Assembly: GCA_947176785.1 (NCBI GenBank)
Contig: CAMWSA010000053.1
Span: 1 to 13,233, forward strand
Direction: 5' to 3'
Origin: an uncultured Lachnospiraceae bacterium
Lineage (GTDB): Bacteria; Bacillota; Clostridia; Lachnospirales; Lachnospiraceae
Length of the DNA stretch: 13,233 nt
Shown here piece by piece: positions 8,182-13,233 of the stretch (its first letter is position 1; every line of letters starts with the position of its first letter). Made by a program: the position numbers and the translations under genes. The notes beneath the pieces were generated by a model. That model saw nothing but the letters and a program-made list of their open reading frames with translations, had not been told where the DNA came from and made no database searches.

Positions 8182-8282
8182 AACCTTCCTCTTCCCTGCA
8201 CAACACAGGCATAGCCTGCATTATTGCGTCTATATGCATTTGGATGTGAAACATCCAGGCTTTTTCTTTGCTCCTCATACAT
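8182..8282 (-). other. recD2 upstream region with two small hairpins
   Basis: This 101-base leader between the rod-gene terminator and recD2 contains a 7-bp hairpin (TGGATGT-GAA-ACATCCA on the plus strand, 8241-8257) and a 5-bp hairpin with CAGGC/GCCTG arms near 8204-8217. A promoter for recD2 is expected here, but I find no convincing -35/-10 pair; TTTCAC with CAATAA has an unfavourable 19-base spacing. The hairpins may affect the recD2 message or be incidental. Confidence 0.4.
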
Positions 8283-8315
8283 AAAAAAGGCTGCCTTTCC
8301 ATTTCAGCAGCCCTT
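8283..8315 (-). terminator. Rho-independent terminator after the flagellar rod genes
   Basis: On the minus strand, AAGGGCTGC and GCAGCCTTT form a nine-pair stem (one G-U pair) around a twelve-base loop, followed directly by a run of six T (8288 down to 8283). It starts about 20 bases after the stop of the rod-binding gene, so it ends that transcript. Confidence 0.9.
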
Positions 8316-8334
8316 ACTCCTATACTAACGGTCA

Positions 8335-8697
8335 TTAGTCAATCATATTTCTCTTCATCTGTTCGTAAAGCATCTGAGCCAGCCCCAGGCTGCTCTGCTC
8401 TGTGGTATCCGCCGCCACCTGCTGGATCATCTGCTCCTTGTAGTAATCCATCAGGCTGCTGCTGGAGCCTGTCATCCCCTCCGTGCTGTAGTTGGGAACT
8501 GTCTTCTGCATAGCCTTGAACATCTGCTCCAGAAAATAGGCTTCAAACTGCTTGCAGGCATCCATCAGTTCCTCATCCGTGGCATTCTCATATCCTGTAT
8601 TTAACGCTCCCTCCAGCCTGGAAGCGGAAGCATTGTTCGCCGCCATGCCGGCCATGCTGCTCATACTGCCGGCATTCCATAAACTACCGATATCCAT
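8335..8697 (-). CDS. flgJ: FlgJ-type rod-binding protein (single domain)
   Basis: A 120-residue protein matching the rod-binding domain found at the N-terminus of proteobacterial FlgJ. That domain caps and helps assemble the flagellar rod as it crosses the cell wall. The core is TDEELMDACKQFEAYFLEQM followed by FKAMQKTVP (about residues 40-68) and a C-terminal helix QSSLGLAQMLYEQMKRNMID. A glucosaminidase domain is absent, as is usual in Firmicutes, so wall-cutting must come from another protein. The start is ATG at 8697, not the in-frame TTG two codons upstream, because AGGAGG is eight bases from the ATG but only two from the TTG. It follows flgG-like after 40 bases and is the last gene before a terminator. 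Confidence 0.88.
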   Translation of the reverse strand: MDIGSLWNAGSMSSMAGMAANNASASRLEGALNTGYENATDEELMDACKQFEAYFLEQMFKAMQKTVPNYSTEGMTGSSSSLMDYYKEQMIQQVAADTTEQSSLGLAQMLYEQMKRNMID

Positions 8698-8705
8698 TGT
8701 CAATA

Positions 8706-8711
8706 CCTCCT
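8706..8711 (-). promoter_or_regulatory. Ribosome binding site that decides the rod-binding gene start
   Basis: A perfect AGGAGG stands eight bases before ATG 8697 and only two bases before the alternative TTG at 8703, which favours the ATG. Confidence 0.8.
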
Positions 8712-8737
8712 ATAAAGAGTTCCGTATCTTACCCGTG

Positions 8738-9559
8738 TTATCTTCTCAGATTGTTGGCCTGTTGCAGCATCTCGTCGGATGCGGTGATGGCCTTGGAATT
8801 CATCTCATAGGCCCGCTGTGCCACAATCATGTTGACCATCTCATCCACCACCTGCACATTGGAGCCTTCCAAATACTTCTGCAGCACCCTGCTCTTCTCC
8901 ACATTGGTGCTGTTGGACTCATTGATGGGCCGTCCGCTGGCGGCGGACTCCGCATAAAGGCTGTCATCCATGCGCTCCAGGCCCGACGGATTATTGAACT
9001 GGACCAAACCGATCTGAATACCCAGCGGCTGCGGTACGTTTCGTTCATCCGGGTAACAGATGGAGCCATCGGACGTTACGGTTATCCTGCTGACTACATA
9101 GTTGCTGCCCAGGCTGATTGCCCGTCCCTGGGTATCCAACACCGGCAGCCCATCCGAAGTGGTCAGTACATTGCTGTTGTTTGTGCCCAGCGCCCAGTCA
9201 AAATTACCGTTTCTGGTATAGTATGTATTGCCGTCGCTGCCCTGCACAGGAAAAAAGCCTTTTCCGTCGATGGCGAAGTTTGTATCCTTCTCAGAGGCAA
9301 GCAGGGGGCCCTGCTTGCCATACAACGCCGTGATAGAGGCATTGCGCACGCCCAGGCCAACCTGCGCGCCGGTGGGCTTGGGCCTCCCGTCCGCAGTGGT
9401 AGTCTTCTGCTGCAGGTTCTGGTAAAGGAGGGACTTGAATTCATTTACCTCCGTCTTGTACCCCGTGGTGTTTACATTCGCCAGATTATTGGCAATGTTA
9501 TCAATATTTGTCTGCTGGGCGATCATGCCGGTCGCCGCTGTCCATAAGCTCCGTACCAT
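8738..9559 (-). CDS. flgG: Flagellar distal rod protein, FlgG-like (FlhP-equivalent)
   Basis: A 273-residue secreted rod protein of the FlgE/F/G family, forming the distal rod of the flagellum. The N-terminal signature SLWTAATGMIAQQTNIDNIA, then NNLANVNTTGYK (residues 4-35), is typical of FlgG. The C-terminal helix VVDEMVNMIVAQRAYEMNSK with the following ITASDEMLQQANNL forms the other half of the coiled coil. The middle is the usual beta-rich hook-basal-body region. The order Mbl-actin, FlgF-like, FlgG-like matches Bacillus subtilis mbl-flhO-flhP, so this is likely the FlhP equivalent; the Bacillus gene named flgG is a hook gene, so the name needs care. AGGAG lies eight bases before ATG 9559. 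The 142 bases before it (9560-9701) contain only weak GC-rich hairpins and no gene I can support. Confidence 0.94.
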   Translation of the reverse strand: MVRSLWTAATGMIAQQTNIDNIANNLANVNTTGYKTEVNEFKSLLYQNLQQKTTTADGRPKPTGAQVGLGVRNASITALYGKQGPLLASEKDTNFAIDGKGFFPVQGSDGNTYYTRNGNFDWALGTNNSNVLTTSDGLPVLDTQGRAISLGSNYVVSRITVTSDGSICYPDERNVPQPLGIQIGLVQFNNPSGLERMDDSLYAESAASGRPINESNSTNVEKSRVLQKYLEGSNVQVVDEMVNMIVAQRAYEMNSKAITASDEMLQQANNLRR

Positions 9560-9701
9560 CTCTTTCTCTCCTGTCTCCGCGGCCCATATCTCATACGGGA
9601 CATGCCGCAGCTGTCATTCTCTCCAATTCCGTCCGCCTGTGTATGTCCTGTTACAATTCACCGGAACGGGGCCTGCATCCCATACGGCGGCCCGCTGTCC
9701 T

Positions 9702-10484
9702 TTACTGTACCCTTCCCAGCTGGTTCACGGCAATATCCAGGCTCTCGTCATAAGTCTGCACGATTTTCTGGTTGCTCTCGTAGGCCCTGGTCACACTGAT
9801 CATATTGACCATCTCCGAAATCACGGACATATTGGACATCTCCAGCACGCCCGATTTCACTTCCGCAGTGCCGTCTATGGGGGTAGCCCCCTCCACCGGC
9901 TGGAAAAAGGTATCCCCGAATTTTTCCAGGTAATCATAATCCTCAAAATCCGCCACCTGTATCTGCGCCACCTGCCGTTCATTCTGGAAGATATTGCCCG
10001 CATCGTCTATCTCGGTATCCGTTGCCAGTGTATCCAGCTGAATCCGGCGGTTCTGGGCATCCAGCACATACATGCCGTCCGTGTTCACCAGATAGCCGTC
10101 CTGGGTCAGCGTAAAATTGCCTGCCCTGGTGTATTTGGTAGAGGTTTCCCCTTTGCTGTCCGTGTATTCCAAAGCAAAGAAACCGCTGCCGGACAGCGCC
10201 AGGTCATAGGTGTTGTCCGTGACACGAAAAGCCCCCTGCCCATAGTCCGTATAGTTCTCGCCAATCTTCACGCCCAGGCGGCTGTGGCCGATGGGCTGAA
10301 CCGTTCCCAGTCCCACGGAAGAATCCTTGATCTTCACCGCCAGCACTTCACGGAAGGGCTGACTGGTGGCACCTTCTTTTTTAAAGCCCACTGTGGAGGC
10401 ATTGGCCAGATTGTTGGTCAGTATGTCCATGCGGTTCTGCTCGTTACGCAGGCCCGTATGGGCTGTATAGAGTCCTCTAAGCAT
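9702..10484 (-). CDS. flgF: Flagellar rod protein, FlgF-like (FlhO-equivalent)
   Basis: A 260-residue hook-basal-body family protein that forms part of the flagellar rod after export by the flagellar type III system. It starts MLRGLYTAHTGLRNEQNRMD, continues ILTNNLANASTVGFKKEG (the family signature), and ends with SEMVNMISVTRAYESNQKIV and the final helix DESLDIAVNQLGRVQ. The central region (about 85-185) holds the repeated beta motifs YDLALSGSGFFAL and YTRAGNFTLTQDGYLVN. An in-frame ATG nine codons upstream (10511) would give a longer form, but AAGGAG lies eight bases before ATG 10484 and the shorter start agrees with the family. Next to an Mbl-type actin gene and before flgG-like, it is the likely FlhO counterpart. 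The 124 bases upstream to the mbl stop show no strong promoter or terminator. Confidence 0.92.
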   Translation of the reverse strand: MLRGLYTAHTGLRNEQNRMDILTNNLANASTVGFKKEGATSQPFREVLAVKIKDSSVGLGTVQPIGHSRLGVKIGENYTDYGQGAFRVTDNTYDLALSGSGFFALEYTDSKGETSTKYTRAGNFTLTQDGYLVNTDGMYVLDAQNRRIQLDTLATDTEIDDAGNIFQNERQVAQIQVADFEDYDYLEKFGDTFFQPVEGATPIDGTAEVKSGVLEMSNMSVISEMVNMISVTRAYESNQKIVQTYDESLDIAVNQLGRVQ

Positions 10485-10492
10485 ACGTCTTT

Positions 10493-10498
10493 CTCCTT
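10493..10498 (-). promoter_or_regulatory. Ribosome binding site that decides the flgF-like start
   Basis: AAGGAG at eight bases from ATG 10484 favours the protein beginning MLRGLYTAH over the nine-residue longer reading frame. Confidence 0.78.
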
Positions 10499-10608
10499 TT
10501 CGGTTCCGCATTATCCCGCCAGCCGCACCGGCCCGATGAGCAATATATTACCGTTTGGGCCTCCAGGCATTGATCTGTGCGCTTGGGGATATGCTGTTTT
10601 GCATTGTA

Positions 10609-11598
10609 TTAATCTTCCCGGTAACCTGCCAGGAATTCCACATATTTACCGGTGCCGATGGCTACTGCCGTCATGGGGTCCTCCGCCGTCATGGTATTGA
10701 TGCCGGTCTTGGCGGAGATCAAGTCCTCCAGCCCCCGGAGCAGGCTGCCGCCGCCGGTGAGTACGATGCCCCTGTCGGCGATATCCGCCGCCAACTCGGG
10801 CGGGGTCTTCTCCAACACACTGTGAATGGTCTCCACGATCTGCGCCGTGGTCTCCCGCAGGGCCTCCTCCGTCTCCTCGGAGGATACCTTCACTGTCTTG
10901 GGCAGACCTGTCACCAGGTTACGGCCCCGGACATCCATGTAGTCTACCTCCGGCCTCTTGAAAGCGGAACCGATCTTGATCTTCAGATCCTCGGCGGTAC
11001 GCTCACCGATCAGCAGATTGTGCTTCTTGCGCATATAGCGGACGATAGCCTCGTCAAAGTCATCCCCCGCGATCTTGATGGAAGCGCTGACCACAGTGCC
11101 TCCCAGGGAAATTACGGCAATATCGGAAGTACCGCCTCCGATATCCACAATCATGTTGCCGCAGGGCTTGGAGATATCAATCCCCGCGCCGATGGCGGCC
11201 GCAATGGGTTCCTCTATGATGAATACCTCCCTGGCGCCTGCCTGGTAGGTAGCATCCTCAACTGCCTTCTTCTCTACTTCCGTAACGCCGCTGGGCACAC
11301 AGACTGCAATGCGGGGCTTGCGGAAAGTCCTCTTGCCCAGGGCCTTCTGGATAAAATACTTCATCATCTTCTCGGTGACAGTATAGTCCGAAATCACGCC
11401 CTGCCGCAGGGGCCTCACCGCTACGATGTTGCCGGGGGTACGTCCCAGCATCAGCCGGGCATCCTCTCCGATCGCCTTAATCTTATTGGTATCTCTATCA
11501 AAAGCCACAACGGACGGCTCCTTTAAAACTACGCCTTTTCCTCTGATGTAGACCAAAATGCTGGCGGTACCCAAATCAATTCCAATGTCAGTATACAT
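10609..11598 (-). CDS. mbl: Rod-shape actin homologue, MreB/Mbl family
   Basis: A 329-residue bacterial actin that polymerises under the membrane and guides lateral cell-wall synthesis. The nucleotide-binding motifs are intact: phosphate 1 IGIDLGTAS at 5-13, phosphate 2 VDIGGGTSDIAVI at 151-163, and the adenosine motif RGIVLTGGGSLLRGL at 276-290. The start DIGIDLGTA and the segment GERTAEDLKIKIGSAF resemble Bacillus Mbl more than MreB. The following flagellar rod genes give the same neighbourhood as mbl-flhO-flhP, so I use mbl, though MreB is possible. The start ATG 11598 has GAAAGGGG as ribosome binding site nine bases upstream. A leader of roughly 190 bases with strong secondary structure, preceded by a sigma-A and possibly a sigma-D promoter, suggests elaborate control. 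Family certain; Mbl-versus-MreB naming less so. Confidence 0.93.
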   Translation of the reverse strand: MYTDIGIDLGTASILVYIRGKGVVLKEPSVVAFDRDTNKIKAIGEDARLMLGRTPGNIVAVRPLRQGVISDYTVTEKMMKYFIQKALGKRTFRKPRIAVCVPSGVTEVEKKAVEDATYQAGAREVFIIEEPIAAAIGAGIDISKPCGNMIVDIGGGTSDIAVISLGGTVVSASIKIAGDDFDEAIVRYMRKKHNLLIGERTAEDLKIKIGSAFKRPEVDYMDVRGRNLVTGLPKTVKVSSEETEEALRETTAQIVETIHSVLEKTPPELAADIADRGIVLTGGGSLLRGLEDLISAKTGINTMTAEDPMTAVAIGTGKYVEFLAGYRED

Positions 11599-11615
11599 AT
11601 GTTACTACCCCTTTC

Positions 11616-11631
11616 ATGGTATCTATACCAT
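11616..11631. promoter_or_regulatory. 16-bp dyad next to the mbl ribosome binding site
   Basis: ATGGTAT-CT-ATACCAT has seven-base arms and a two-base centre. It directly abuts the GAAAGGGG ribosome binding site of mbl. It could be a repressor operator or a small hairpin limiting ribosome access. The symmetry is seen; the function is inferred. Confidence 0.45.
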
Positions 11632-11641
11632 CGAACGTTAA

Positions 11642-11709
11642 GATTTTCCAGTTCCTGCACGGCACATGTTGCATAATCGTGCAACATATGCCGTGCAGAA
11701 AGGAAAATC
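11642..11709. repeat. 68-base near-perfect inverted repeat in the mbl leader
   Basis: The arms pair as follows: GATTTTCC with GGAAAATC (8 bp), an internal loop of five versus three bases, CTGCACGGCA with TGCCGTGCAG (10 bp), one C/A mismatch, and ATGTTGCA with TGCAACAT (8 bp), closed by the loop TAATCG. That is 26 pairs. Neither side has a T-run, so it does not look like a terminator. The 7-base direct repeat ATCGAAC lies on both sides (11630-11636 and 11712-11718), as a small inserted palindromic element would leave. It may equally be a structured mRNA leader. I do not recognise it as a known family. Confidence 0.75.
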
Positions 11710-11792
11710 AAATCGAACATGAGTATATGTTAATGTTTCCACATTTTCCGATAAATAAACAATTCCTTCACAGACGCACAACGTCAACGTAC

Positions 11793-11820
11793 ATTATACA
11801 TGAAAACATTTATTTTTCAA
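11793..11820 (-). promoter_or_regulatory. Sigma-A-type promoter for mbl
   Basis: On the minus strand TTGAAA (11820-11815) is followed after 16 bases by a perfect TATAAT (11798-11793) in AT-rich DNA. Transcription would start near 11786, giving mbl a leader of about 190 bases that includes the long inverted repeat. The one-base-short spacing is the only weak point. Confidence 0.7.
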
Positions 11821-11851
11821 AGGGGTTTCGCAAAAATTTAGAATTTTTTAA

Positions 11852-11891
11852 ATGCGAAAAGAAAACGGTTCCTTCCGTTCTCTTTCCGCAT
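11852..11891 (-). terminator. Long hairpin after uvrA, probable terminator
   Basis: A 17-pair stem (arms 11852-11868 and 11875-11891, two G-U pairs) with a six-base loop begins about 40 bases after the uvrA stop. Read on the minus strand, its inner core (GAGAACGG/CCGTTTTC) is followed by TTTTCGCATTT, a T-rich but broken tract. It is plausible as the uvrA terminator, though it also lies just downstream of the sigma-D-like promoter, where it would form the very 5' end of that transcript. Confidence 0.6.
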
Positions 11892-11908
11892 CCATGCTTT
11901 CCACATTT

Positions 11909-11935
11909 ATATCGGCTGATTTCGGGATAACTTAA
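11909..11935 (-). promoter_or_regulatory. Sigma-D (FliA)-like promoter overlapping the uvrA stop codon
   Basis: On the minus strand GCCGATAT (11916-11909) is an exact match to the Bacillus sigma-D -10 consensus. A TTAA (11935-11932) stands 15 bases upstream where TAAA is expected, and it overlaps the uvrA stop. It points toward mbl and the rod genes. The placement ahead of flagellar genes makes a real promoter plausible, but the hairpin starting about 11 bases after the predicted start could block or modulate it. Confidence 0.5.
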
Positions 11936-13233
11936 CCCCTCTCCAGCATCTTTTTGACATAAATGCCCGTGTAGGAGCCGGCGGTGTCCGCTATCTCTTC
12001 CGGCGTTCCCTGGGCAATAACCGTACCGCCCCGGTCCCCTCCCTCCGGCCCCATGTCTATGATGTAGTCCGCCGCCTTGATCACGTCCAGGTTGTGTTCA
12101 ATGACAATCACCGTATTGCCGCCGTCCGCCAGCTTGTGCAGAATCTCCACCAGCTTGTGTACATCCGCAAAATGCAGGCCGGTGGTGGGTTCGTCCAGGA
12201 TATAAACCGTCTTGCCGGTGCTGCGCCGGGACAACTCTGTCGCCAGCTTAATCCGCTGGGCCTCGCCGCCGGAGAGGGTAGTGGAAGGCTGTCCCAGCTT
12301 CACGTAGGACAGGCCCACGTCGTACAGGGTTTGGATCTTGTTGCGGATGGAGGGCACATTCTCGAAGAATGGCAGCGCCTCTTCCACTGTCATATCCAGC
12401 ACATCATAGATACTCCTGCCCTTGTACTTCACATCCAGGGTCTCCCTGTTGTACCGCTTGCCGCCGCAGACCTCACAGGGCACATACACATCCGGCAGGA
12501 AATGCATCTCTATTTTGATTATACCGTCTCCGCTGCATGCCTCACAGCGCCCGCCCTTCACGTTAAAGGAAAAGCGCCCCTTATTGTACCCCCGGGCCTT
12601 GGCATCGGGCGTGGAGGCAAACAGGTCACGGATCATGTCAAACACGCCTGTATAGGTGGCCGGATTGGACCTGGGGGTGCGGCCGATGGGCGACTGGTCA
12701 ATGTCGATGACCTTATCCAGCTGCTCTATCCCCTCAATTCCCCTGTGCTTTCCGGGAATCACTCTGGCCCGGTTCAGGTCCCGGGAAAGATGCTTGTTCA
12801 GCACCTCGTTTACCAGGGAACTTTTCCCGGAGCCGGACACACCGGTGACACAGGTCATAATCCCCAGGGGGAAGGTCACATCAACATCCTTCAGATTGTT
12901 TTCCGCCGCGCCCAGCACTTTGATATAGCCTGTGGGCTTGCGGCGTGTCCCGGGCACGGGGATAGTCTTCCTTCCGCTCAGGTACTGGCCCGTCACGGAC
13001 TCCTCCACCTGCATGATCTCCCGGGCAGTGCCCACCGCCACCACCTCGCCGCCGTGGGAGCCCGCACCGGGGCCGATATCCACGATATAGTCCGCTGCCA
13101 GCATTGTGTCTTCGTCATGCTCCACCACAATCAGGGTATTCCCCAGGTCCCGCAGCTGCTTTAATGTGGCCAGCAGCTTGTCGTTGTCACGCTGGTGCAG
13201 GCCGATACTGGGCTCGTCCAGAATATAACACAC
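11932..13233 (-). CDS. uvrA: UvrA, excinuclease ABC subunit A (C-terminal half; 5' part outside window)
   Basis: UvrA is the damage-recognition ATPase of nucleotide excision repair; it dimerises, scans DNA and loads UvrB. The window holds the last 433 codons of a gene usually near 940. The visible part begins at the Walker B of the first ABC module (YILDEPSIGLHQRDN). It continues through the second Walker A GVSGSGKSS (131-139, counted from the window edge), a zinc module with cysteines at 230, 233, 253 and 256, the ABC signature LSGGEAQRIKLA (320-331), Walker B VYILDEPT (343-350) and the histidine of VIEH (380). It ends KKMLERG followed by TAA at 11934-11932. The frame is open through the right edge, so the first codon seen is not a start. 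Identification is certain; uvrB is not in the window. Confidence 0.98.
   Translation of the reverse strand: MCYILDEPSIGLHQRDNDKLLATLKQLRDLGNTLIVVEHDEDTMLAADYIVDIGPGAGSHGGEVVAVGTAREIMQVEESVTGQYLSGRKTIPVPGTRRKPTGYIKVLGAAENNLKDVDVTFPLGIMTCVTGVSGSGKSSLVNEVLNKHLSRDLNRARVIPGKHRGIEGIEQLDKVIDIDQSPIGRTPRSNPATYTGVFDMIRDLFASTPDAKARGYNKGRFSFNVKGGRCEACSGDGIIKIEMHFLPDVYVPCEVCGGKRYNRETLDVKYKGRSIYDVLDMTVEEALPFFENVPSIRNKIQTLYDVGLSYVKLGQPSTTLSGGEAQRIKLATELSRRSTGKTVYILDEPTTGLHFADVHKLVEILHKLADGGNTVIVIEHNLDVIKAADYIIDMGPEGGDRGGTVIAQGTPEEIADTAGSYTGIYVKKMLERG

Larger units (their letters stand above)
11599..11931. other. 333-base regulatory gap between uvrA and mbl
   Basis: No protein gene is supported here. In the direction of transcription it contains a sigma-D-like promoter, a 17-bp hairpin, a sigma-A-like promoter, an AT-rich stretch, a long inverted repeat with flanking direct repeats, a 16-bp dyad and the mbl ribosome binding site. 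Each is listed separately. The open frames that cross it on either strand lack a ribosome binding site and look like chance. Confidence 0.8.

Noticed and set aside
8241..8270. Plus-strand hairpin TGGATGT-GAA-ACATCCA followed by GGCTTTTTCTTT as a terminator
   Set aside because: No plus-strand gene leads into it, and three bases separate the stem from the T-run. More likely part of the recD2 leader or chance.
8698..8703. TTG at 8703 as start of the rod-binding gene
   Set aside because: The AGGAGG is only two bases away, too close; ATG at 8697 has the normal eight-base spacing.
9435..10700. Plus-strand open frame of 421 codons
   Set aside because: It runs opposite the flgF-like gene and the ends of flgG-like and mbl, has no ribosome binding site and no recognisable domain.
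11529..11720. 63-codon minus-strand frame running from the mbl leader into mbl in another frame, as a possible leader peptide
   Set aside because: No ribosome binding site at a usable distance before the ATG, and most of it simply reads through the inverted repeat and the mbl start.
11747..11754. Plus-strand TCCGATAA, a seven-of-eight match to the sigma-28 -10 box
   Set aside because: It points away from mbl toward the 3' end of uvrA with no gene to serve, and the -35 match and spacing are poor.
11616..11930. 104-codon plus-strand frame across the uvrA-mbl gap
   Set aside because: It crosses both hairpins and the promoters, starts in the dyad and has no ribosome binding site or recognisable domain.
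12094..13164. Plus-strand open frame of 356 codons
   Set aside because: It lies wholly opposite uvrA, whose frame has all its motifs; the plus-strand product is histidine-, glycine- and proline-rich without any domain. It is a shadow of GC-rich codons.

Overview
The window looks like a chromosomal core region of a motile, flagellated, moderately GC-rich member of the Clostridia, most plausibly Lachnospiraceae. This rests on protein character and gene order (cdaA-cdaR-glmM; an Mbl-like actin followed by rod genes; recD2-comFC-yvyF), not on a database search. Every supported gene lies on the minus strand, so transcription runs from high to low coordinates. I see no tRNA, rRNA, CRISPR array, prophage or transposase gene.

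In order of transcription, the window opens inside uvrA (nucleotide excision repair), whose 3' end is at 11932. A 333-base gap (11599-11931) follows. It holds a sigma-D/FliA-like promoter that overlaps the uvrA stop codon, a 17-bp hairpin that may be the uvrA terminator, a good sigma-A promoter, a long near-perfect inverted repeat flanked by 7-bp direct repeats, and a 16-bp dyad just before the ribosome binding site of the next gene. That gene is an MreB/Mbl-type actin. It is followed by two flagellar rod genes (flgF-like, flgG-like) and a short FlgJ-type rod-binding protein, and this group ends at a clear rho-independent terminator (8283-8315).

A second group starts with recD2 (helicase). 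It overlaps comFC, a zinc-finger phosphoribosyltransferase of the competence family with a TTG start, and then comes yvyF (flagellar-operon zinc-ribbon protein). Two uncharacterised membrane proteins of 128 and 372 residues follow. The group runs on with short gaps into cdaA (c-di-AMP synthase), cdaR (its membrane regulator, with a 4-base overlap) and glmM (phosphoglucosamine mutase), which leaves the window at base 1. Gaps from recD2 to glmM are all under 50 bases and no terminator hairpin is evident, so this may be one transcript of at least eight genes.

Three themes are interleaved: cell-wall growth and turgor (Mbl, CdaA/CdaR/GlmM), flagellar rod assembly (FlgF, FlgG, FlgJ-N, YvyF) and DNA repair or uptake (UvrA, RecD2, ComFC). 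Most genes belong to known families. The parts least explained by known biology are the 11599-11931 regulatory region and the two membrane proteins ahead of cdaA.
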